From assembly GCA_964468185.1 (NCBI GenBank), contig CAYXTR010000009.1, forward strand, positions 62,001 to 126,000: a stretch of DNA of 64,000 nucleotides, in the 5' to 3' direction. Positions 25,264-34,358 of the stretch are shown one piece after another. The notes beneath the pieces were generated by a model. It did no database searches, was not told the DNA's origin, and worked only from the letters and a program-made list of their open reading frames with translations. Origin of the DNA: JANQFV01 sp964468185. GTDB lineage: Bacteria; Planctomycetota; Phycisphaerae; UBA1845; Fen-1342. The position numbers and the translations under genes were made by a program. Position 1 is the first letter of the stretch. Every line of letters begins with the position of its first letter.

Positions 25264-28200
25264 ATGACAGCCCGGTGTGGCAAGCCGCCCGGGGGCGGAT
25301 GGGACGCGCGTCGACACGCGTTGTGGTGGAAGCTGCGCGCGCATTTGGTGGCATGCCTCAGGCCGTCGTGGGGAGTACTGGCACTCATCGGCACCGTCAC
25401 GGGCTACTTCAACGTTGCGTCAGTTTGTGCCGGCAGCGTCAGCAGTACCGGTTCACTGCAAATCTCAGCCGACGATGTCGTCGCGGGCAACTTCGTCGCC
25501 ATGACCGGCACGGCCGAGATCAGCGAAGACGGCGCACCCGAGTGGGGTGACGGTACGACGATCATCATCGAGCCACCGACGGGTTTTCGGTTTGATACCG
25601 GCGCGTCCATCACCGCCACAGTGACCGGTGGTGATATAGCGTTGCAGGCACCGACGACGAAAAATCCCAACAACGCCTTTACGATCATGTTCTTCGTGCA
25701 AGGCGCCCACGCGGCGGCCTCGACGATTTCATTCACCGGCATCACGCTGCAACAGGACGATACGAGTTGCAACCCCGGCGGTCAGGTCGGCGATCGCAGC
25801 GATATCAAAGTCTCGACGAGTGCGGGCGCCCCCGCCCTGACCGACGCAGCATTGATCGATGTGGAGGTAGTTCCCGGGGCGGCATACGAACTCGAGTTCA
25901 CTGCTTCGCCGGCAAACAAGATGGCTGGCGAGGACCTGTTGCCGGTCGTGACCATTCTCGATCAGTGTGGCAACACGGTTACGGGAGACGATCGCACCAT
26001 CACACTGGCGATTCAGGCCAATCCTGGCGGCGCCGCGCTCAATGGCGACCTGGATATCAACACCGTTGCCGGCGTGGCGACGTGGACTGATCCCGATAAC
26101 CTGAACATCATCAAGCCCGGCACGGGATACACCCTGCGGGCATCACACAGTGGGGCGGCTTTCACCGGTTCCGACACGGTTGACAGTGCTGCGTTCGACA
26201 TCACGCCGAACGTGCCGCACGTGCTCGAGTTCACGACCGAGCCCGGGCACACCGACGCCGGCGAGGATCTGCTACCCGTTGTGACCATCAAGGATGTACA
26301 TGGCAATGTGGTCACGAACGATGATCGGACCATCACGCTGTCGCTGCAGACCGACCCGGTCGGCACGACGCTTAACGGGGACGTGGACATCAACACCGTC
26401 AGCGGCGTCGCCACCTGGGCCGGTGGTCACAACCTGAACATCACGGAGGTCGGCACCGGCTTTCAGTTGCGTGCTACCGGTAGTGGCGTTTTTGCAGGCT
26501 CGGACGTCGTCGATAGCGCACTGTTCAATATCACGCCGAATGTCCCGCACGAACTGGTCTTCACCACTGAGCCCACCACGAGCACCGCTGGTGTCGCCCT
26601 GACGCCCGAGATCACGATCCTCGATGTTCACGGCAATGTCGTTACGGACGATGACCGTACCATCACGCTGAGTTTCGCCGCCAACCCTGGTGGGGGCGCC
26701 CTCCTGGGCGATGTCGATATCAACACGGTCAGCGGCGTGGCGACCTGGGGTGGACCCGAGAACCTGCGAATCGAGGTGGCCGCGGCAGGCTATCGGCTGC
26801 GCGCCACTGGCAGTGGTGGTTTCACAGGCTCAACGACTGAGGATAGCGCTCTGTTCGACATCGATCCGGAAGCGACCTACGACCACCTGGCCTTCACTGC
26901 GCAGCCGATGACGACGACTGCCGGCGTCGCTCTCGTGCCGCAGCTTACGATTCAGGATCAGTTCGACAATACGATTACCAGTGCGGCGGTTGAAACGGTG
27001 ACGCTGACGCTGCTCAATGGCGGTGGAGCAACGTTGCTGGGCGATCTGGATTTGACGACCACGAACGGTGTGGCGACGTGGGTCGGCGGCGATAATCTGC
27101 GCATCGAAGAGACTGGCGTCGGCTATCAACTGCGAGCTTCGTGCACGGGCGTGTTCACGGATTCCGGGACGGTAGACTCCAACGCCTTCAACATCGTTTC
27201 CGCGGCGCCCGACACCATCGAGTTCTCGGTCCAGCCGGCGACCAGCACCGCCGGCGTGGTTCTCACGCCGGAAGTCACGATCCGCGACGAGTTCAACAAT
27301 GTTGTCACCAATGATGACCGGACGATCACGCTTGCGCTGCTGAACGGCGGCGGGGCGACGCTGCTGGGTGACATCGACCTGGTCACGTCGAGCGGCGTCG
27401 CGACGTGGGCCGGCGGCCAGAACCTGCGCGTCGAGCAGAGTGGCAGCGGATACCAGTTACGCGCCACCGGTAGCGGTGCGTATGGCACGTCCGGCCAGGT
27501 CGATTCGGCAGCGTTCGACATCGATCACGATGTTGCCGACCACCTGGTTTTCAGTACGGATCCGGTGAACACGACGGCGGGCGTGGCGCTGGTGCCGGAA
27601 GTGACGATCCAGGACCAGTTCAACAACACGGTTGAGGATGATGACCGTACGATCACGCTGACGTTGCTGAACGGCGGCGGGGCGACGCTGTTGGGGGATG
27701 TGGATATTGCGACGGTCAACGGTGTGGCGACGTGGACGGGTGGGGAGGCGATGAATATTGAGGAGGCCGGCACGGGGTATCAACTGCGTGCCAGTCATGA
27801 CGGGGCCGGCTTCACGGGTAGTGACACGGTCGATAGTGCTGCGTTCGATATCACGCATGACGTGGCGGACATGGTCGAGTTCACCGCGCAGCCGGTCACC
27901 ACGGGAGCCGGCCTCGATTTGCTACCCGCGGTGCGCATGCTCGACCAGTTCGGCAATACTGTCAGCACCGGCGGCGCCCGCACCGTCACACTCACGATTG
28001 AGAACAACCCCGGCGGTGCGACGTTGAACGGGGATGTTGACGTCGACACGGTCAACGGCGTTGCCACCTGGCTCGACGGCCACAATCTCAATATCACCAC
28101 GATGTCCGTCGGGTACACACTGCGGGCGACGTGCAGCGGTGCCTTCACCACGTCTGATACCATTGTCAGCGCTGGGTTCGATATTACGGTCGGCCAGGCG

Positions 28201-28500
28201 CATCATCTGGAGTTCAGCACTCAGCCGGTGAATACTGTGGCGGGCGTGGCGCTGGTGCCGGCCGTCAGCATCAAGGACGAGTACGGCAATACGGTGACGA
28301 CGGATGACCGCACGATCACGCTGACGTTGTTGAACGGCGGCGGGGCGACGCTGTTGGGGGATGTGGATATTGCGACGGTCAACGGTGTGGCGACGTGGAC
28401 GGGTGGGGAGGCGATGAATATTGAGGAGGCCGGCACGGGGTATCAACTGCGTGCCAGTCATGACGGGGCCGGCTTCACGGGCAGTGACACGGTCGATAGT
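25264..28500 (+). CDS. Giant Ig-like repeat surface protein, 5' part (broken by assembly gap)
   Basis: The N-terminal 1079 codons of one very large exported protein. The true start may be ATG 25264, TTG 25258 (better spaced from GGAGGT) or an ATG at 25147. A signal-like hydrophobic stretch (RPSWGVLALIGTVTGYFNV) is followed by a first domain (about residues 60-200) and then eight tandem beta-sandwich units of about 107 residues. Each unit reads roughly LxFxxxPxxxxAGxxLxPxVTIxDxxGN, DDRTITLxL, GxLxGDxDIxTxxGVATW, GYxLRA and DSAxFDI. These resemble bacterial Ig-like/invasin-type filament domains. The frame is open to the edge of the gap, and the 3' part continues after it. The product would be a long fibrous adhesin or stalk protein; binding partner unknown. 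Confidence 0.85.
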
Positions 28501-28986
28501 GNNNNNNNNNNNNNNNNNNNNNNNNNNNNNNNNNNNNNNNNNNNNNNNNNNNNNNNNNNNNNNNNNNNNNNNNNNNNNNNNNNNNNNNNNNNNNNNNNNN
28601 NCTGCGTGCCAGTCATGACGGGGCCGGCTTCACGGGCAGTGACACGGTCGATAGTGCTGCGTTCGATATCACGCATGACGTGGCGGACCACCTGGTTTTC
28701 AGTACGGATCCGGTGAACACGACGGCGGGCGTGGCGCTGGTGCCGGAAGTGACGATCCAGGACCAGTTCAACAACACGGTTGAGGATGATGACCGTACGA
28801 TCACGCTGACGTTGCTGAACGGCGGCGGGGCGACGCTGTTGGGGGATGTGGATATTGCGACGGTCAACGGTGTGGCGACGTGGACGGGTGGGGAGGCGAT
28901 GAATATTGAGGAGGCCGGCACGGGGTATCAACTGCGTGCCAGTCATGACGGGGCCGGCTTCACGGGCAGTGACACGGTCGATAGTG
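27538..28986 (+). repeat. Near-identical DNA repeats within the giant gene
   Basis: Positions 27538-27838 and 28686-28986 match over 301 bases with one difference by eye (T at 27819, C at 28967). Positions 28331-28501 match 28816-28986 over 171 bases without a difference. The other units of the array share only protein-level similarity. These copies encode the same Ig-like unit and surround the N gap. Confidence 0.93.
28502..28601. other. Assembly gap of exactly 100 N
   Basis: One hundred unresolved bases, the conventional placeholder for a gap of unknown size. The 55 bases before it (28447-28501) are identical to the 55 bases after it (28602-28656). If the two ends are overlapped on that 55-mer, the reading frame of the giant gene is restored. 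Confidence 0.98.
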
Positions 28987-31900
28987 TTGCGTTCGATATC
29001 ACTGCCGAAACGACTGCCGATCACCTTGACTTCACGGTCGAGCCCGTGGATACCGCCGCCGGTGCCGATCTGCTGGTCGAGGTGAGTGTCAAGGATCAGT
29101 TCGACAATATCGTTACCGCCGGTGCACCGCGGAACATCACTCTCAGTCTGGTCGTGAACCCGAGCGGCGCCACTTTGAACGGTGACAACGAAATTGCCAC
29201 GGTCAATGGCGTGGCGACGTGGACCGTCGTCGAAGCCCTGAACATAACGGTCACCGACATCGGCTATCAGTTGCGGGCCAATGGCAGCGGCGGCTACACG
29301 ACCTCCGGGCAGGTGGACAGCGCGCTATTCGACATCACGCCGGCGGCTGCGAATCACATGGTCTTCAGCACGCAGCCGTCATCCAGCGTCGCCGGTGCGG
29401 ATCTGTTGCCCGAAATCACGATTCGTGATGAATACGACAACGTGGTCACCGGCGACGACCGGACCATTACGCTGACGCTGCTGAATGCGGGTGGGGCTTC
29501 ACTTCTCGGCGATGTGGACATTGCGACGGTGAACGGCGTCGCAACGTGGCTTGGCGCACACGACCTGCGTATCGAGCAGGTTGGCATTGGTTACCAACTT
29601 CAGGCGGCCCATGATGGGGCCCCGTTCACCGGCGCAGGCGCCGCGGATACGGTTGACAGCGCCGCGTTCAACATCGGCACGAGCGTTCCGCATCATCTGG
29701 CTTTCACGGTGCAGCCGGCGACGTTGAATGCGGGTGTGCCGCTGGTTCCACAGGTAACCATACAGGATGAGTTCGATAACACGATTGCGAGTGATGACCG
29801 CACGATCACGTTGACGTTGCTCAACGCCGGCGGCGCGACGCTGTTGGGCGATATCGATATTCCCACCGTCAGCGGCGTGGCCACGTGGAACGCAGGGCAC
29901 GATCTGAATATTGAACTCGTAGGTAGCGGCTACCAACTGCGCGCGACGCATGATGGCGGCGCCTTCGCCGGATCGGACACCGTCGACAGCGTGGCCTTCG
30001 ATGTCACGCCGAACGCCTTGGATCACTTTGATGCGACGCCGAGTGCCGCAACGGTGAACGTGAACACCGCCGTCCGGATTACGATCACCGCTCGCGACCA
30101 GCATGACAACGCCAAGCCGGGCTTCGTGACGACGGACGACATTGTCATTTCGACTGATACCGGCGGTGACGCCACCACGATCGATTTCGATGATGGCGGC
30201 CTGATCGCTGGCTTCGTCGACGGCGGATTGACCGCGACGATTCCGGCAGGCACGGCGTTCGATGGCAGCGGGGAACTGTGGGTCGACGTCACCAATCGCC
30301 GGGCCGAAGCGATTACGATTACCGTGTCGGATGGCGTTGTTACGGATGGTACGGCGAATGTCACGTGGAATGCCGAGGCGACGCTCGACAATTTCCTGCT
30401 CGAGGCCGCCCCCGGCGCCTGTATCGCCAACACCGCGTCCACGCTGACGATTACCGCGCGCGACCAGTTCGACAACCCGATCCCGGGCTACACGACGGTT
30501 GACGCAATCACGGTTTCCACCGACACGGCTGGCGACGGGACGAACCTGGATTACGACGATGCGGGTGCGATCGCCGGCTTCGCGGACCTCGGGGCAACCG
30601 CGACGATTCCGATTGGCACGGCGTGTGACGGTGCCGGGCAGCTTTCCGTTGACATCATCAATCGCCTGGCCGAGACCATAACCATCACGGTATCGGACGG
30701 CACGGCGACCGATGGCACGACGAATGTAACGTGGGATCCTGCGGTGCCGCTATTGTTGCATATCGATGCCGTAGGCTCGCCTGTGGCAGGTGCGCCTTTC
30801 AATGTGACTGTCAACGTGACGGACCAATATGACAACCCGTCGGAAGTTACGCAGGATACGGGCGTCACGCTGTCGGTGCATACCGGATCCGATGTGCTGG
30901 GTGGCACCACGACCGGCACGATCGGCGTGGGCACGAGTAGCGCAATCATTGGGCCGATGACCTACAACACCGCCGAGCCCGGCGTCGTGCTGCTGGTCGA
31001 GCGCACCAGCGGTGACTTCCTGGTATCCGGCACTTCGGCTGCGTTTACGGTGACCGGCGGCGCGCCGGATCGGCTCGTGTTCGACCCGCCGTCGTTTGGT
31101 AATCAGGTGGCGGGCACGCCGTTTGACGTCACAGTGATTCCGGTCGACGTTAACGGGAATCCGACGACGATCGCCGGCGGTGCGGATGTGGAGTTGAGCA
31201 TTTTCGCCGGCACGCCGGGCTCATTGGCCGGCACCACGACCGGCACGATCGCACCGGGCGGCGGTTCGGTCACGATTGTGGGGGTCGAGTATACGACGGC
31301 GGAGAGCGGCGTGAAACTGCGCGTGGACGCGACCAGTGGACCAGCCCTGACGCACGACGTGTCGGATGCGTTCACGGTTAACCCCGGCGTCGCCACGCAG
31401 CTGCAGATCGAGAATATCAACACGCAGGTGGCCGACGCCGCGTTCAGTGTCGTGGTCAACGTACTCGACGCCCACGGTAACCTCGCGGGCGTAGAGGGAC
31501 CGGGCGATACCGACATCGAGCTGTCAAGGGTGGATGGCACCGGCACGCTTTCCGGGACCCTGGTAAAGACGTTGACGCCGGGGCAGAGCTCCGCGACGTT
31601 CTCCGTCAGTTATGACACCGCCGAGCCGGTCGTAAGCATTCGGGCGGACGTCACCGCCGGCCCGGCGCTGACTGCGGCCCTATCCAATCAGTTTGTTGTG
31701 AATTCGAGTCAGCCGGAACGACTCGACATCGACGTGATTGCCAGCCCGCAGATTGCGGGCGCCCCGTTCGACGTGCTCGTCAAGGCGGTGGACAGCGTCA
31801 ACAACGAAGCGAACGTCTCCGGCGACACGGACGTCGTGCTCAGCCTGAACACGGGCAGTGGCACGCTCGCCCGCGTCGGCGGTCTGCCGCTCACCGAGAC

Positions 31901-33683
31901 GATCCTCGACGGGACGAGCAGTGTGCTCATTACCGACGTCATCTATGACGTTGCGGAGACCGGTGTGGGTCTGACCGCGACGGCGACCAGTGGCGGTGAC
32001 GGTCTCAGTCCGGATGATTCGAATCTCTTCGAGGTAATGGCCGCCAACGGAGCGGCGCTGCGCTTCGTACAGCAACCGACCAACACGGATGTGACGACGC
32101 CGCTCGAGGTTTCGGTCGAGATCATTGACGCCTACGGCAATCGTGCGGCGGCTACCGATGTTGTTTCGCTCACGCTGGTGGATGGCGGCGGGTGTGGCGG
32201 AGCGCTCGTCGGCACGACCAGCCGGGCTGCCATCAACGGTCTGGCGCAGTTTGCGGCAGCCGAGGATGTGCGCGTGTCGCGGGTATGCAGTGGTTATCGC
32301 ATCAAGGCGTCGGCCGTCGGACTCGGCACCGTCACTTCGAACGCATTCAACGTGAGTGCAGGCACCGACCTTACTGGTGGCGTCACCAGCCTGTCGGTCG
32401 ACGACGGCACGGCTGTTCTGAGTGTTACCTACACGATCACCGGCTCACAAACCGTGCCGGCCTTCATGATCGGCTATGGGTTGGATCGGAATACGAGCGA
32501 TAGCGACCCGCTCGATACGCTACTAGACGTGGTCGACGTTACTTCCGCCACTCTCCGCAGCCCCGGCACGCACACCATCACGTTGGGCGACATTCGGTCT
32601 GATCTGGATGAGGTAGCCGTCGAGCACGGCATGCGCGCAGCCACGTGGCTGGACTACGACAGCGAGATCACCGAGACCAATGAAGACGACAACGTGGCGA
32701 CCGCATCGCTCGGCGTGGACCTCGCGATTCAGTCCGTCAGTGCGGATCTCCGTGACAATGGCTCTTCGGCCCGGGTCGTCTACGCCGTGAATAGCCCCGC
32801 CAATGTTCCCGCGTTCACCGTCATCATCGGCTGTGACCGGTCCGGCGACGACGTTATGGATGAGGTGGTTGCAGAGGTGACCATGGAGGCCGGCGATCTC
32901 ACGCCCGGTCCGCATGTGCTGACCGTCCCGCTTGATGAGGCGGTATTGCTGGCCAATGTCGTTAATCAGCAGGAGGTGGTGCTGGTTGCGATCCTGGATG
33001 CCAATGACACCGTGGCCGAGTCGAACGAGACGACCAACAACACCGGGTCCACGACTGAAGCCGGTTATGCGGACGTCGAGGTCACGCTGGTGGACGAGCC
33101 TGACTACTACGAGATTGGTCAGGAGCTATCGACGGTGTGGCGGGTGACGAACGTGGGCATCGCCGAGGCCCGTGAACTAACGCTGACGGTGCCGGTACCA
33201 CAGAACGCCGAGTTCGTTCGGGCGGAGTACGTGGGCGGGCGTGAAGCGGGCTACGAGCTGCCCAACGCGCGCGTGCTGCTGAACGCGGTCGTCGAGGTGG
33301 ACGTTGTTCGCATCGACGTTGGCACGCTCACCGCGGCAGAAGCTGCGGACGTGTCGGTTGTATTCCGGCCTCTGCAGGGAGGTCCGATCAGTCTTTCGGT
33401 GGTGGCCGAGAGCCTCAGCGCGGACGCGACGTCCTGGGTCACGCTGGGACGCAGCACGGCGACTCAAATCGAGTCGTTCGACGATTTGGTCGAGGAATTG
33501 CCGGATCACCAGTCCTATTCGGACGAAGAAATCTACGAGGAAGTTACGACGACGGTGCGCTACACCGGTTTCTGTGGCGGTGCGGGCCTGGTGTCGCTGG
33601 GAGCGACGCTGCTGGGCCTGTTGGGGCTGCGCGTACGCTGCGGCCAGCTTGGGCACCGACGCGACGCACCACGCCGTCGTTGA
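28602..33683 (+). CDS. Giant Ig-like repeat surface protein, 3' part
   Basis: The C-terminal 1693 residues of the same protein as the part before the gap. It opens inside an Ig-like unit, has four more units of the 107-residue type, and then two of a variant type (ITARDQxDNxxPGxxTxDxI). Several further Ig-like units of 100-110 residues follow, each beginning with an AGxPFxVxVxxxDxxxN pattern. Two or three CARDB-like domains come next (for example VPAFMIGYGLDRN, ITETNEDDNVATA, ESNETTNNTGST). A DUF11-like domain (LTLTVPVPQNAEFVRAEYVG) precedes the C terminus, which has an acidic stretch, a hydrophobic segment (GGAGLVSLGATLLGLLGL) and Arg-rich residues. That end resembles a C-terminal sorting/anchor signal. 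Overlapping the 55-mers gives one frame of about 2754 residues, a minimum. Confidence 0.87.
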   Translation: MRASHDGAGFTGSDTVDSAAFDITHDVADHLVFSTDPVNTTAGVALVPEVTIQDQFNNTVEDDDRTITLTLLNGGGATLLGDVDIATVNGVATWTGGEAMNIEEAGTGYQLRASHDGAGFTGSDTVDSVAFDITAETTADHLDFTVEPVDTAAGADLLVEVSVKDQFDNIVTAGAPRNITLSLVVNPSGATLNGDNEIATVNGVATWTVVEALNITVTDIGYQLRANGSGGYTTSGQVDSALFDITPAAANHMVFSTQPSSSVAGADLLPEITIRDEYDNVVTGDDRTITLTLLNAGGASLLGDVDIATVNGVATWLGAHDLRIEQVGIGYQLQAAHDGAPFTGAGAADTVDSAAFNIGTSVPHHLAFTVQPATLNAGVPLVPQVTIQDEFDNTIASDDRTITLTLLNAGGATLLGDIDIPTVSGVATWNAGHDLNIELVGSGYQLRATHDGGAFAGSDTVDSVAFDVTPNALDHFDATPSAATVNVNTAVRITITARDQHDNAKPGFVTTDDIVISTDTGGDATTIDFDDGGLIAGFVDGGLTATIPAGTAFDGSGELWVDVTNRRAEAITITVSDGVVTDGTANVTWNAEATLDNFLLEAAPGACIANTASTLTITARDQFDNPIPGYTTVDAITVSTDTAGDGTNLDYDDAGAIAGFADLGATATIPIGTACDGAGQLSVDIINRLAETITITVSDGTATDGTTNVTWDPAVPLLLHIDAVGSPVAGAPFNVTVNVTDQYDNPSEVTQDTGVTLSVHTGSDVLGGTTTGTIGVGTSSAIIGPMTYNTAEPGVVLLVERTSGDFLVSGTSAAFTVTGGAPDRLVFDPPSFGNQVAGTPFDVTVIPVDVNGNPTTIAGGADVELSIFAGTPGSLAGTTTGTIAPGGGSVTIVGVEYTTAESGVKLRVDATSGPALTHDVSDAFTVNPGVATQLQIENINTQVADAAFSVVVNVLDAHGNLAGVEGPGDTDIELSRVDGTGTLSGTLVKTLTPGQSSATFSVSYDTAEPVVSIRADVTAGPALTAALSNQFVVNSSQPERLDIDVIASPQIAGAPFDVLVKAVDSVNNEANVSGDTDVVLSLNTGSGTLARVGGLPLTETILDGTSSVLITDVIYDVAETGVGLTATATSGGDGLSPDDSNLFEVMAANGAALRFVQQPTNTDVTTPLEVSVEIIDAYGNRAAATDVVSLTLVDGGGCGGALVGTTSRAAINGLAQFAAAEDVRVSRVCSGYRIKASAVGLGTVTSNAFNVSAGTDLTGGVTSLSVDDGTAVLSVTYTITGSQTVPAFMIGYGLDRNTSDSDPLDTLLDVVDVTSATLRSPGTHTITLGDIRSDLDEVAVEHGMRAATWLDYDSEITETNEDDNVATASLGVDLAIQSVSADLRDNGSSARVVYAVNSPANVPAFTVIIGCDRSGDDVMDEVVAEVTMEAGDLTPGPHVLTVPLDEAVLLANVVNQQEVVLVAILDANDTVAESNETTNNTGSTTEAGYADVEVTLVDEPDYYEIGQELSTVWRVTNVGIAEARELTLTVPVPQNAEFVRAEYVGGREAGYELPNARVLLNAVVEVDVVRIDVGTLTAAEAADVSVVFRPLQGGPISLSVVAESLSADATSWVTLGRSTATQIESFDDLVEELPDHQSYSDEEIYEEVTTTVRYTGFCGGAGLVSLGATLLGLLGLRVRCGQLGHRRDAPRRR

Positions 33684-33746
33684 CAGCACGGTGCTCTGTG
33701 CGGGGCACGCGCATGGGCCCCGCGAAGCTCGAAGGTAGGATGCGAC

Positions 33747-33953
33747 ATGTGTCGCGGACGATGCAGGACGATCGGACTTGGTCTGCTGTTGGCAGCCATA
33801 CTATCGGTCTGCGCCGGCTGCGATCCGGTTTCGTTCTGGACGGGTTTTGGGGCGGGCTATATCACCGGCCAAGCACTTCCCGGACCCGTTGAAGTGACCA
33901 CGGTGGAGCGGATGTGCTACCACGCCGGCGAGCGCGTGCCCTGCCCCGATTGA
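33747..33953 (+). CDS. Small lipoprotein
   Basis: A 68-residue probable lipoprotein 63 nt after the giant gene. The signal peptide (TIGLGLLLAAILSVCAGC) has a lipobox ending CAGC at residue 25, leaving a 44-residue mature peptide with a GxGxxYITGQ stretch and two more cysteines (MCYHAGERVPC). GGTAGGA is about 6 nt upstream of the ATG. No known function. It could be expressed with the giant surface protein. Confidence 0.62.
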   Translation: MCRGRCRTIGLGLLLAAILSVCAGCDPVSFWTGFGAGYITGQALPGPVEVTTVERMCYHAGERVPCPD

Positions 33954-33986
33954 CCTTTCTGCATTCGCCGGGACGGACCGTTGACT

Positions 33987-34012
33987 TTAGTCGACTCTTG
34001 TCGTTCGACTAA
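33987..34012. repeat. Inverted repeat downstream of the small lipoprotein
   Basis: TTAGTCGA and TCGACTAA form a perfect 8-bp palindrome with a 10-nt spacer. It could be a protein-binding site or a weak hairpin. The 405 bases between 33954 and 34358 hold no other feature than this and the terminator at 34146. Confidence 0.45.
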
Positions 34013-34145
34013 CACAGCGTCAACAAACGCCCTATAACATCCCGTCGCAACGACAATCTGGTGCTTGTGATCGGCTCCCTGGCACCAATTGCGTTGCATA
34101 GTCCCCTATTCCTCTTGCTGCGGTCGCGTTTGGCGCTGTTTCTCA

Positions 34146-34172
34146 GGCTGCGTCAACGCGGCCGGTTTTTTT
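34146..34172 (+). terminator. Intrinsic terminator before the C10 protease gene
   Basis: GGCTGCG/CGCGGCC (one G.U pair) with tetraloop TCAA is followed by GG and seven T. It lies 193 nt after the small-lipoprotein stop codon, so it would end transcripts of the giant gene/lipoprotein unit and separate them from the C10 protease gene. Confidence 0.75.
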
Positions 34173-34358
34173 ATGCGCGCCACCATCCGGGAAGCAGACA
34201 AATCCGCTTGCCGCCCCTCGACACATATTTGGATACTCCCATGGGGAAATGGAAGCGTTGACGGGACTCGTGCGCGACGTTGTGAGCAGCACGTACCGGC
34301 GACGTGTTTCCGCACCGGCCCCGGACGGACGCCGGGCGGAGGATGCGAGGTAGTCGGC

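Noticed and set aside
25900..33000. Possible CRISPR or satellite array because of regular repeats
   Set aside because: The periodicity follows a protein domain of about 107 codons and lies within one open frame; there are no spacers of constant length.
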